Part shown: piece by piece, positions 22,801 through 30,923 of the stretch
Numbering within the stretch: position 1 is the first letter of the stretch
Layout: every line of letters begins with the position of its first letter
Assembly (NCBI RefSeq): GCF_000328475.2
Contig: NC_026486.1
Location: forward strand, 620,001-684,000
Length of the DNA: 64,000 nucleotides
Origin: Mycosarcoma maydis
Taxonomy: Eukaryota; Basidiomycota; Ustilaginomycetes; Ustilaginales
Direction of reading: 5' to 3'
Notes under the pieces: model-generated
Databases searched by the model: none
The model's input: only the letters and a program-made list of their open reading frames with translations
Told to the model about the DNA's origin: nothing
Program-made: the position numbers and the translations under genes

Positions 22801-25002
22801 GCCCATTGGTTCGAGGACCTCTTTGGCGAAGCGAGCGTCGCCCTGAAGCGAAGCCGAGCCGATGTTGGGGACGGTGCACTCGGTGCCAGTGATAGCAGCG
22901 ATGGCCAAAGGATAAGTGGCGCTGCTGGCGTCGCTCTCGATATCGTAGACGTCGGGCGATACGTAGTGGCCCTTGGGGATGCGGTAGGTGTTGGAGGGAC
23001 GACCGGTAGTGGGATCGAGGAGACGCTCGACCTTGATACCGAAAGTGGCCATCATGGCGATGGTCATATCGATGTAGAGCTGTGAAATCACCTGGCCGCC
23101 TACGAGCTCGAGCACGACTTGCTCAGCAGCGTAGGGGGCGCACAGGAGGATGGACGAGACGTACTGGGATGAGATGGTGGCCGAGAGCTGGATCTTGCCT
23201 CCCTTGAAACCGTGTGTGGTGCCCTTGACGGCGAGTGGCAAGCAACCGTGGCCCTCGAGATAGTCGATCGAGGTGCCGTTGGATCGGAGTGCGTCGACAA
23301 GTGCAGCGATGGGGCGTTCCTTCATACGCTTGTTTCCGGTAATGACGACGGGGTGCTGGTTGCCGTCGTTGTGAACCAGGCTGACGACGGTGGCCATGAA
23401 ACGAGCAGCTGTACCTGCGTTCTGCAGGTAGATCTGCTTGTCGTTGGCGGGGCGAGCAAGAGCACCGGCGTTGCCGTGGACGACGATGGTCTCTCCACCG
23501 TCTTCGAACTCGAAGCGTGCGGCTTGAAGATCGTGGAGACCAGCCATCATGACCTGGGTGTCGTCCGAGTGGAGCATATTGCGAAGACGGCAGGTGTTGG
23601 TGGCCAGAGCAGCGAGGACAAGAGCGCGGTTCGAGATGGACTTGGAGCCAGGAGTGGAAAGGGTGACCTTGGGCTTGTTGGGTTGCTCGTGGATGGGCGT
23701 GACAGTGGCGGCGAGCGAAAGAACGCGGCGGATAATGTGGTCGCTGACGGTGGAAGCCATGTTTTGGACCGTGTCGCCGATGGAGCTGAGGAGGACAATC
23801 TTTTTGTTGGTACCCGAGTTTTTCTTGTCGACCTTCATGATATCGAGAAGACGATCGACGGTGACATCGAGTGACTTTGCAAGACGGGTGACGCGCGAGT
23901 CGGAGAGCGAGACGGGCAAGTCGTACTCCTTGAGACAGCGGGTGAGACGGCCGATGGCGACTTGGCTGAGGCCGTGCATGTAGCGGGCGACCTCGGCTTC
24001 GAGGATCATACCGATCGAGATGCACTCTCCGTGTAGCATTTCGGGAGTCAAGACGGCCTCGATGGCATGACCGATGGTATGGCCAAAGTTGACAAGGTTG
24101 CGGAGGCCAGTCTCCTTTTCGTCGATGGTGACAATGTGGGCCTTGACACCGACCGAGCCACGGATGACGTCGAGCAGCAGAGACTGAGACTCGGTGCGAG
24201 TCTCGAGCGTCCTACCTTGGTCGAGCGGAGCGTCTTTGGCAAAGGGCCCAAGCACAGCGGATCGAATGGCGGGGGCGCTTGACTCGAGTTTGGCAAAGTC
24301 GATGGGGTCCCAGATGGCGGCGGTTTTGACGACCTCGGCCATGCCGTTGCTGAATTCGCGGACGGGAAGCGTTTTGAGCCAGGCAGCGTCGATAAAGACA
24401 TAGTTGGGCTGGTGGAAGCTTCCGATGAGGTTTTTGCCAAGCGGATGGTCGATGGCGGTCTTGCCACCGACGGCCGAGTCGACCATGGCAAGGAGGGTGG
24501 TGGGAATCTGGACAAACTTGAGGCCGCGCATGAAGGTGGCAGCTACAAAGCCAACCAGGTCGCCGATGACACCACCACCAACAGCAAGGACGACGGCATC
24601 TCGGGTGACACGATGCTCAAACATCCAATCCTCGATCGCATTCTTGCCATCTCGGCTCTTGGAAGCTTCGCCGGGAGGGATGACCTTGGTGAGGAGCCTC
24701 CAAGAGTGAGACGAGGAAAGATGGACGGCAGCCTTTTCGAATTCACGACGAAAGGCGGTGGTGACGCTGCATCTTGCTTCAAGGTTTTGGTCCGTGATGA
24801 GGACGTAGGTGGAAGATGGAAGCGTGGAGAGAAGCGTCTTGGCGATATGAGGAATGAGGTGATAGCCGAGATGAATGGGAGTATCCAAGCATCGGAGCGT
24901 GTGGATGGTGGCACCAGAGAGCGGGTCGGTGGAGGGCGGAGCGTGGTAGGAGGGCGTTTTTGTCCTAAGCACAGGCTGTTGTGCTGACGCTGTGGACGTC
25001 AT
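19855..25002 (-). CDS. ARO1: Pentafunctional AROM polypeptide (shikimate pathway)
   Basis: A single 1,715-residue exon encoding five cytosolic enzymes that convert DAHP to EPSP, the precursor of chorismate and aromatic amino acids. In order: 3-dehydroquinate synthase (about 1-400, GGGVIGD near 142); EPSP synthase (about 420-870, PGSKSISNRA near 450); shikimate kinase (about 945-1120, P-loop GMRASGKT near 958); type I dehydroquinase (about 1145-1380, WHDWSG near 1295, Schiff-base lysine probably in IAKIIGKA); shikimate dehydrogenase (about 1400-1715, GSPIGHSLSP near 1409, IPHK and GAGGSARA). All five domains look complete. The first ATG of the frame is at 25002; the frame extends 45 bases further only to a TTG. 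Domain order and length are as in other fungal AROM proteins. Confidence 0.97.
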   Translation of the reverse strand: MTSTASAQQPVLRTKTPSYHAPPSTDPLSGATIHTLRCLDTPIHLGYHLIPHIAKTLLSTLPSSTYVLITDQNLEARCSVTTAFRREFEKAAVHLSSSHSWRLLTKVIPPGEASKSRDGKNAIEDWMFEHRVTRDAVVLAVGGGVIGDLVGFVAATFMRGLKFVQIPTTLLAMVDSAVGGKTAIDHPLGKNLIGSFHQPNYVFIDAAWLKTLPVREFSNGMAEVVKTAAIWDPIDFAKLESSAPAIRSAVLGPFAKDAPLDQGRTLETRTESQSLLLDVIRGSVGVKAHIVTIDEKETGLRNLVNFGHTIGHAIEAVLTPEMLHGECISIGMILEAEVARYMHGLSQVAIGRLTRCLKEYDLPVSLSDSRVTRLAKSLDVTVDRLLDIMKVDKKNSGTNKKIVLLSSIGDTVQNMASTVSDHIIRRVLSLAATVTPIHEQPNKPKVTLSTPGSKSISNRALVLAALATNTCRLRNMLHSDDTQVMMAGLHDLQAARFEFEDGGETIVVHGNAGALARPANDKQIYLQNAGTAARFMATVVSLVHNDGNQHPVVITGNKRMKERPIAALVDALRSNGTSIDYLEGHGCLPLAVKGTTHGFKGGKIQLSATISSQYVSSILLCAPYAAEQVVLELVGGQVISQLYIDMTIAMMATFGIKVERLLDPTTGRPSNTYRIPKGHYVSPDVYDIESDASSATYPLAIAAITGTECTVPNIGSASLQGDARFAKEVLEPMGCTVVQTATSTTVIGPKLGQLRQIGLVDMEPMTDAFLTASVLLAVAAHSPANGSTSNARPSTRITGIANQRVKECNRIRAMMDELAKFGVNTKEHDDGLEIFGIDYRQLHANVRVHCYDDHRVAMAFSVLASLAPGAILEEKRCVEKTWPNWWDDLERKLGIRVHGVDPECSPSLCISPSHFTKASAASTNGKPPTCLSQLTCGKALTPRKYSKHATIICIGMRASGKTFLGAIGAAALSRTFIDADVVFNEKLGAKDGLGDFVREHGWPAFRQKELEILQELIARHPSGALISLGGGVVETEACRQILAEYAQTKGPVIYIVRDTNAIVKFLATSDRPAYGEPVMDVYRRRNPWFSECSSAELVSYSEGESLAIQPCAMNVPDPSFTIQKKFGLETEVARFFKFVVGQDTNQIRDLVVDSRKGGRRTYFLSLTFPDVVPKLELIRSMESGSDALEFRADLLNPSGQPVTTPQIPPTEYVKNQLAALRHRTSLPIVFTVRTHSQGGMFPDGKQHEYFELISLALRHACEYIDLELGWDDDLLSAVVQAKGNSQIIASWHDWSGRLDWESESTAKIYEKACRFGDIAKIIGKATTMEDNYSLERFRAKVSATATKPLLAVNMGSVGQLSRIVNPVFTPITHEAMPFKAAPGQLSFRQVQTALSLIGQADARRFALFGSPIGHSLSPLLHNTGFAALGLPHQYELLESTEINDAVAAFVRSPDFGGASVTIPHKLNIIKLLDEVTDEAKTIGAVNTIIPIRDAQGVVTSLVGDNTDWIAIETLARRSLRTVHLADPNLTGLVIGAGGSARAALFALYRLGVKRILLFNRTLANAEKLAREVPPEWNVSVLTSLDEVAQLSADQSPSVVVSNIPAEGSTLDASSRGLIHLPTCMLRNPAGGVVIDMSYKPHYTSLLQLAQQVNTNHELAIGTNATKAPTRKLWAAVPGITILLEQGCHQFHRWTGREAPRAQIEAAAWDVYLQRC

Positions 25003-25507
25003 GATTTCAAGGGCGAGCAAGACGCTAGACGCCGAAAGACTATGCAAGTGGTTTCAACGAGTGGAGCTGGTCGTTTTATAGAAGGACAAGCACTCTGCTC
25101 GTAGATACACCTGATGGACAAGCGCTACGATTGGGGATGATTGGAAATGGTTGTTTTGAGTGCGTTGGATGAGGAGAGAAAAAGAGAGTCGACGATCGAG
25201 GTTGGCGTAGGAGAGCAGGGCTCGATGTGATACGTGTTGGTTCAAGCGTCGGTGGCAGCCAGAGCTAGAGTCGATCGGTTGTCGTGATGAGCCAACCTAG
25301 CAACGCGGGATGACCGTGTGCAGACGGCCGAGGTTGGGGATCGAGTAGGAGCGTGCTGGTGGAAAAGAGGTGAGGTAGAAGATGGAGAAAAGCAAGAAGA
25401 AATGAGCAAAGCCTCGAATCTACGATCAACGAGTGCCACAAAGTCACACACCACACACCCAATTTTGACTCGACGCCACAGGCACTTTAGCACAGTCACC
25501 CTCCTCA

Positions 25508-25577
25508 TTACCGTTACCGTTACCGTTACCGTTACCGTTACCGTTACCGTTACCGTTACCGTCACCGTCACCGTCAC
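25508..25577. repeat. Hexamer array (TTACCG)x9 followed by (TCACCG)x2
   Basis: Nine perfect TTACCG units (25508-25561), then two TCACCG units and a TCAC remnant. The unit change happens once, as expected if one variant spread. It differs from the TTAGGG telomere repeat used by most filamentous fungi and U. maydis. Confidence 0.95.
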
Positions 25578-25966
25578 TTGTGGTTTTTACTCTGTGACTG
25601 TCACAATTCGTTTCGTGATTGGGAGTAACGAGTAACGAGTTGTCTCGGAAAGTGCACAGCCTATCTGACAGCTCTGTGCCGCATAGCTCACTCTATCAGC
25701 CCTTGTCTTGTGTTGCTTTTGCTGTGTAAGCGGTGAGCAACCAGTTACGAGTCGATCTGGTATTCCAGTCTCGCCAGTTGTGAGGAAGGAAAGCTATGGC
25801 AAAGCCAACGCTCGCCTCGCCCCGCCTCGCCTCGAATCCGGAAGAAATGGAAGAAATGACTCGACTCGTGTGCACACTGAGATTGTGCCGAGTCACAATC
25901 GTGAATCAAAAATCACGGATCGTGAATCACTCGTGACTGTCAGCCACTCTGCCTCTCTTCATTTCC

Positions 25967-26043
25967 AATCGTGAATCGTGAATTGTGCAACAAGCAACAA
26001 GCAACAAGCACAAAGCACAAAGCACAAAGCACAAAGCTCAAAG
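25967..26043. repeat. Eleven-unit heptamer array with a changing unit
   Basis: Eleven consecutive 7-base units in one register: AATCGTG x2, AATTGTG, CAACAAG x3, CACAAAG x4, CTCAAAG. The first units belong to the dispersed TCGTGAA family; the last are quite different in sequence but keep the spacing. Confidence 0.95.
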
Positions 26044-26441
26044 CGACGGAACAAAAGTTAAACCAACAAACAAAAAGAGAAGAAAAAACAAGAGGAACAA
26101 AAAAGGCGAAAATAGAACGCGATTCACGATTGAATCACGAATCGTGTCATCTTCTTACCGCGCGAGAGAGTGACGAGCAGCGCTCCACCAGCTTAGACTC
26201 ACTCACGACTACAGCCTGGCTTGCACAGCACCTTCACGAATGATGGGTGACTCGTGCGTCTCAAGGATATCTAGCCCACATGCTACTGTGTGTGTGTTGG
26301 AGACGAGTCCTAATGCACAAATGGGAATGGCGTGAGAATGCACGACTCGTGACTAGTACATGGCAGAGCTTGGGAGCGGTTAGCACTGTAGCTTTCAGAT
26401 GAGAAACAAGCAGCGTGGGCGCAGCATGATCGTGTCAAGAT

Positions 26442-28130
26442 TCACTTGGTTGACCTTCCGATCTTCTTGCCTTCGAACCCAGGTCTTGCCTTTGCGAAAG
26501 ACGGTTTTTTACCGGCAGGCGTCTTGGACTTGGACAAGGTCGACGAAGCGCCCTTCTTGTGCTTACCCCCCTTGGCAGCTTTACGCGCGGCGATGTTGTC
26601 CTGACGCTTCTTCTGGCGATCCGCTTGCTTCTGCGTCTCGGCCTGCTGTCGCTCATTCCACGTCTTGCTCGATTTCTCCTTTTGCTTATCCTTGCGCTTG
26701 GCCGCCTTCTTGAGCAGCTTTTCGTCGTCGCGCACCTTGACACCGCTCGCAGAGGCCAGCACCTTGTCCCACTGCTTTTTCTCGTCCAGCTCTGTGACCT
26801 TGGCCGAGAGCGCTTCCGGCGCATCGCCCAGCTTGGCAGCTAGCTTGGATCGGCGCGCTTCCTCGTGTTTCTTACGGCTTTCCAGCACCTGTAGCGCCGC
26901 TTTCGGGTCCGAGGGTAGCGCAAGCTTGCTCTTCTTACTGCCCGCCAACGTCTCGCGCAGCGATGCGCCAGCAGCTCCGACCGGTTGGAAGTTGAGTGAC
27001 GAAAAGTTGAGCGAATGGCCGTTGACGTCAATGTTGGAAGCACCGGAGCCCGAAACCGCGTTGCGCTTGTTGTCAGCGTAGCCGGGCTCAGCTACCAGCA
27101 GCGCCGGTGCTTTGGTGCCGACGTTGAAACTGTTGCTCGACTTTTGACCGTTGGCTGCATTGTCGACACCAGCTCGCTTGGCCTTGATCGCCGCTTTGGC
27201 TGCAGCTTTTGCATCCTTCTTCTCTTGCTTCTTGCGCTCGCGTGCATCGAATCTCTGTCTGCGCCGCTCTTCCAGAAGCTCATCCTTGGAGCTGATAACA
27301 CTCGTGCCATCTTCTGAGGCTTGGTCGCTGGCGTCGGTGGGCAGACCTCGTTTGCGTTGCAGGCCAGCAATCTTGGCATGCAACTTGGCGCGCAACGCCT
27401 CGATGGATGCCTTGCGCTCGCCCTCGGTCTGAACAGGCTTTGAGGAAGCAGTAGCAACAGTAGCCGTATTCGCAGCAGCAGGCTTGCTAGGAAAGTCGTC
27501 AAGATCAGAATCTTGCATATCATCGTCGGTATCACCTGCAGCACCGTTCGGACAAGCTCTTTGCGAAGCAGGGTCGTCGTCATCGTCCTCCTCTTCAGAG
27601 ACGATTCCTTGAACGTCAAAGTCAAGATCCGAGTCAGCTTGTGCGGCTTGACGAGCAGCTTTGGCAGCAGCACGTTCAGCTTGGATATCGGTGACCGTAG
27701 CAAACTTGTCTGGATCGAGCCTTTGCTTCTTTGCCTCACGCAGCTTGTCTTTGCGCTGTTTCGCTTCGATCTCTGATTTGGCTTTTTTTCGCTTGTTCTT
27801 CATGTACTTGGACGAGACGCTGTCTTCAGCCGGGTCGTCGGTATCGTCGCGCGTGAGATAGAACTGCGGTGGGATGAGATCGAGCAGCGACGTGAACGCA
27901 GTGTTGTGCTTGGTCAAAGAGTCAATGTATTTGCCTGTGAGGTGCGAGGAGGATGCGGCTGTCGAGCTAGATGCTAAAGATGCAGCGCTGGCGTCGATGC
28001 CATTGGATGGGGTAGTGCATGTGGATGCGCGTGACTTGACCTTTGTTGATGTGCTTTTCAAGGATGGACTGGTCGCATTGGTGATGCTTGACGTAGATGC
28101 ACTGGCCGCGGCCACTTTTGATGCTGCCAT
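26442..28130 (-). CDS. RRP14: SURF6/Rrp14 family 60S ribosome assembly factor
   Basis: A 562-residue, highly charged protein. The N-terminal part (about 55-180) holds YIDSLTKHNTAFTSLLDLIP, PPQFYL and a Lys/Arg-rich helix (KYMKNKRKKAKSEIEAK), as in Rrp14/SURF6. An acidic patch (EEEDDDDD) follows. The C-terminal half is the SURF6 domain: IEALRAKLHAKIAGLQRKRG, a basic helix, LNFSSLNFQ, then ARRSKLAAKLGD, KKQWDKVLASASGVKVRDD and a very basic tail ending KKIGRSTK. Family members are nucleolar, bind RNA and are needed for large-subunit (and early small-subunit) processing. The start is the ATG at 28130; the frame begins 24 bases upstream at a GTG. Divergent from the Rsa4 gene, also a 60S factor. 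Confidence 0.92.
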   Translation of the reverse strand: MAASKVAAASASTSSITNATSPSLKSTSTKVKSRASTCTTPSNGIDASAASLASSSTAASSSHLTGKYIDSLTKHNTAFTSLLDLIPPQFYLTRDDTDDPAEDSVSSKYMKNKRKKAKSEIEAKQRKDKLREAKKQRLDPDKFATVTDIQAERAAAKAARQAAQADSDLDFDVQGIVSEEEDDDDDPASQRACPNGAAGDTDDDMQDSDLDDFPSKPAAANTATVATASSKPVQTEGERKASIEALRAKLHAKIAGLQRKRGLPTDASDQASEDGTSVISSKDELLEERRRQRFDARERKKQEKKDAKAAAKAAIKAKRAGVDNAANGQKSSNSFNVGTKAPALLVAEPGYADNKRNAVSGSGASNIDVNGHSLNFSSLNFQPVGAAGASLRETLAGSKKSKLALPSDPKAALQVLESRKKHEEARRSKLAAKLGDAPEALSAKVTELDEKKQWDKVLASASGVKVRDDEKLLKKAAKRKDKQKEKSSKTWNERQQAETQKQADRQKKRQDNIAARKAAKGGKHKKGASSTLSKSKTPAGKKPSFAKARPGFEGKKIGRSTK

Positions 28131-28904
28131 ATTGCGAGTCTTGCAGCTGACCACTTGTGAATCAACAAGGTGAGTGGCGGGGTAAACGACAACGTCGAAT
28201 GCTTGTCAAGCGTCTTGAAGTGGTGCAAGCGCCAATCAGCTAGGACACTGGGAGAGGGATTTGTGGACAGGCGCTCCTTCGACGATATAATCGCTTTTCA
28301 GACTTGCTTGGGCGTGAGCACTACCTAGGTTGTCTTGCGTTGGAGACGATGAGCAAGCTGCTGTCGAGGTGATGGTGCTCGATACAAAAGTGAGCTTAGC
28401 CGTGTGCTTGTGTCTGTGTCGCTCGTACTCTTCAAGACTCACTCGCTCACTCACGACTTGAGCTCGAGAGTTTCCAAAATTTCCTATTTTGCATCTCGAA
28501 AATGGAAAAGAAAAACTCGTGTCTGTGACTGTGTCTGTGACTGTGACTGCTGCAGCCCAAGAAAGCACTCAAACCAGTTCCGCCCGTCTGCTGAAATATC
28601 GAAATCGGGACCGATTCTCTACTAAGGATTGGTGATTTGGACCCTGAAAACACACACTTTTTTTCCCTTCATTTCTTCATTTTTTCATTTTTTCATTTTT
28701 TCCCCCTTCTCTTCTTCTTGTCGCAACAGAAAAGGGTTGAGAATTTCTCCACACATCGCAGAGCGTCAAGAAGAACAAAAATTGCAATCAATCATCCATC
28801 ACGAATTGTGAATTGAATTGCACACGCCGAGTCGAGCGAAATTGATTGGATACTCGGCTTCAAAGAAGCGCTCGCTGTTCATCACCCTGTACTACATTGA
28901 CAAG
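28131..28904. promoter_or_regulatory. Shared promoter region of RRP14 and RSA4
   Basis: A 774-base spacer between two divergent 60S-assembly genes. It holds a GTGACT-type repeat (about 28517-28550), and a T-rich tract with CATTTTTT units (about 28660-28710) before the Rsa4 start. A shared regulatory role is inferred from layout. Confidence 0.45.
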
Positions 28905-30791
28905 ATGGCCACTCAGATCCCACAAAGGTCTGCCAAGCGGCAACGGTTGGCGGATGAAAAGGCTGCTCGCGAGGCGGCGTCGCTGCAGGCTCAAGGCCAA
29001 CTCGGTCCTTGCACCGAAACGCTCGTGATCCAGTTCCAATCTGGTCAAGATGGCTCCTTGCTCGGTCCCACGATCACTCTACCAGGTGCTACAGGCCAGA
29101 AGGAACTCGAAGCCATCATCAATCAGCTTCGACGTCAGCTCAAGCAAACGCAAGCTCCCAAAAAGCGATCGGTAGACGATCCTGATACAGGCTCCGATGA
29201 TGATGACGACGACGATGACCAAGACTTGCCGTATGCCTTCCACGTCGATGTGCAACAGCTGGTCGCAAGCGCCGGTGGCAAGAGCGAAGAAACCGAGCAA
29301 CTTGTCAAGAGCAATGCGCGCTTGCCTATCAATCATTCTCTCACCCAAGATGTACTCAACGCGCAGGCGGCAAAGAAGCTCGGTCTGAGCCAAGAAGATA
29401 CTCTTACGGTCGTGTTTGAGCCACAAGCAGTTTTCAAGGTACGACCTGTCAGTCGATGCTCGAGCACGATGAGCGGTCATGCTTCTCCTATTCTTTGCAG
29501 CACCTTCTCACCAACCGGCTCATTGCTGGCGACAGGTGCTGGCGATAAGACGGCGCGTCTGTGGGATCTCGATACGGAAACGCCGATGCACACGCTCGTT
29601 GGCCACTCGAACTGGGTTCTTTGTGCCGAGTGGGAAGGGAGGGAACGTAAGCTCGCCACCGGTGGAATGGACGGAGAGGTGTGGATCTGGGAGGCGCTTG
29701 ACGCGCGCTTTACGGGGCGTAAAGCATGGCTCTCACGGTCGGGCGAGCAAGTGGATCAAGAGTGGCAGACCGAGCAGGAGCAGCTGCACGACACTGCCGA
29801 GACGGCCGAATCCAACGACAAGCCTGCCAAGATGGGTGTCAAGCAACGTAGAGCAGCGCGGAACGCTGCACCTTCAGGCAAACCTCTTCGCGGCCATACA
29901 AAGTGGATTACTTCACTCTCCTGGGAACCGATCCACATGAACCCGACGCAGCCGCGTCTCGCCTCTTCGTCCAAGGACGGTACGGTTCGCGTGTGGAATG
30001 CCACTCTGCGCCGATGCGAGTACGTGCTCGGTGGACACACGGCGTCGGTCAACTGTGTTCGTTGGGGAGGCGAGGGCGCCATCTACACGGCTTCGTCGGA
30101 TCGAACCGTCAAAGTGTGGTCTGCCGACGGTGGAAGACTCCTGCGCACGCTCAACGAGCATGCACACTGGGTCAACACGATTGCTCTATCCACCGATTTT
30201 GTCGTGCGTACCGGTCCGTTTGACCACACTGGGCGCGCGTCTTGTTCGTCGTCGGCGTCGTACGTGCAACCTAGCGACGAGGACGCGCAAGCATGCGCGC
30301 TGAAACGATACAACCAAGCTACGTCCAACGGTACGCGTCCTGAAACCATCATCACTGGCTCGGACGACCACACGTTGTTTTTGTGGCCACCTCAAATGAA
30401 TGGGTCTGCATCGACACCCAAGAAGCCCGTTGCGCGCTTGACGGGCCACCAAAAGACGGTCAACCACGTCGCTTTCTCACCTGACGCAAACAAGATCGCC
30501 TCGGCATCCTTTGACAATAGCGTCAAACTGTGGGATGCGCAAACCGGCAAGTTCATCGCTACGCTCCGAGGCCACGTCGCTTCTGTTTACCGTCTCGCCT
30601 GGTCCAGCGATTCGCGATTGCTCGTGTCCGCAAGCAAGGACTCCACCTTGAAACTCTGGGATCCCATCAAGACGTTCAAGATCAGAAAGGATCTCCCCGG
30701 TCACACCGACGAAGTGTACTGCGTCGATTTCGTCGCTGACAAGGTCGCCAGCGGAGGACGCGATAAGAACGTCAAGATCTGGCGTCATTAG
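28905..30791 (+). CDS. RSA4: Notchless/Rsa4 WD40 ribosome assembly factor
   Basis: A 628-residue protein. The N-terminal NLE (MIDAS-binding) domain spans about residues 35-180 (ETLVIQFQ, DLPYAFHV, ARLPINHSLTQDVLNAQAAK, LTVVFEPQAVFKVRPVSRCS). Residues about 97-108 form an Asp-rich loop inside it. Then comes an eight-bladed WD40 propeller (about 187-628) with clear GH...WD repeats such as LLATGAGDKTARLWD, LASSSKDGTVRVWN, IYTASSDRTVKVWS, IASASFDNSVKLWD and VASGGRDKNVKIWRH as the final blade. Rsa4 is the pre-60S substrate on which the AAA ATPase Rea1/midasin pulls before nuclear export. A long insert between blades 2 and 3 is rich in Glu and Gln. The start is the ATG at 28905 (AAGATGG); the frame runs 87 bases further up to a TTG. 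Confidence 0.95.
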   Translation: MATQIPQRSAKRQRLADEKAAREAASLQAQGQLGPCTETLVIQFQSGQDGSLLGPTITLPGATGQKELEAIINQLRRQLKQTQAPKKRSVDDPDTGSDDDDDDDDQDLPYAFHVDVQQLVASAGGKSEETEQLVKSNARLPINHSLTQDVLNAQAAKKLGLSQEDTLTVVFEPQAVFKVRPVSRCSSTMSGHASPILCSTFSPTGSLLATGAGDKTARLWDLDTETPMHTLVGHSNWVLCAEWEGRERKLATGGMDGEVWIWEALDARFTGRKAWLSRSGEQVDQEWQTEQEQLHDTAETAESNDKPAKMGVKQRRAARNAAPSGKPLRGHTKWITSLSWEPIHMNPTQPRLASSSKDGTVRVWNATLRRCEYVLGGHTASVNCVRWGGEGAIYTASSDRTVKVWSADGGRLLRTLNEHAHWVNTIALSTDFVVRTGPFDHTGRASCSSSASYVQPSDEDAQACALKRYNQATSNGTRPETIITGSDDHTLFLWPPQMNGSASTPKKPVARLTGHQKTVNHVAFSPDANKIASASFDNSVKLWDAQTGKFIATLRGHVASVYRLAWSSDSRLLVSASKDSTLKLWDPIKTFKIRKDLPGHTDEVYCVDFVADKVASGGRDKNVKIWRH

Positions 30792-30923
30792 GCGACACGA
30801 AGCGCCTTCCATGTCATACACAGTCGCTAGATCTCTCTCCTAACATGTCACTCGACCATTCGACCGTCGCTGACATATACATGCTCCTTTGAGTCAAGTG
30901 AATTGAATGTGGTCAACAAGGTA

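Larger units (their letters stand above)
25003..26441. other. AROM upstream region, repeat-rich
   Basis: No gene seen. Probably carries the AROM promoter, a 9-copy hexamer array (25508-25561) about 500 bases upstream of its start, several heptamer copies (25906-25940, 26119-26146), and a mixed heptamer array (25967-26043). Confidence 0.6.

Noticed and set aside
25508..25577. Interstitial telomere repeat
   Set aside because: The unit TTACCG/CGGTAA does not match TTAGGG.
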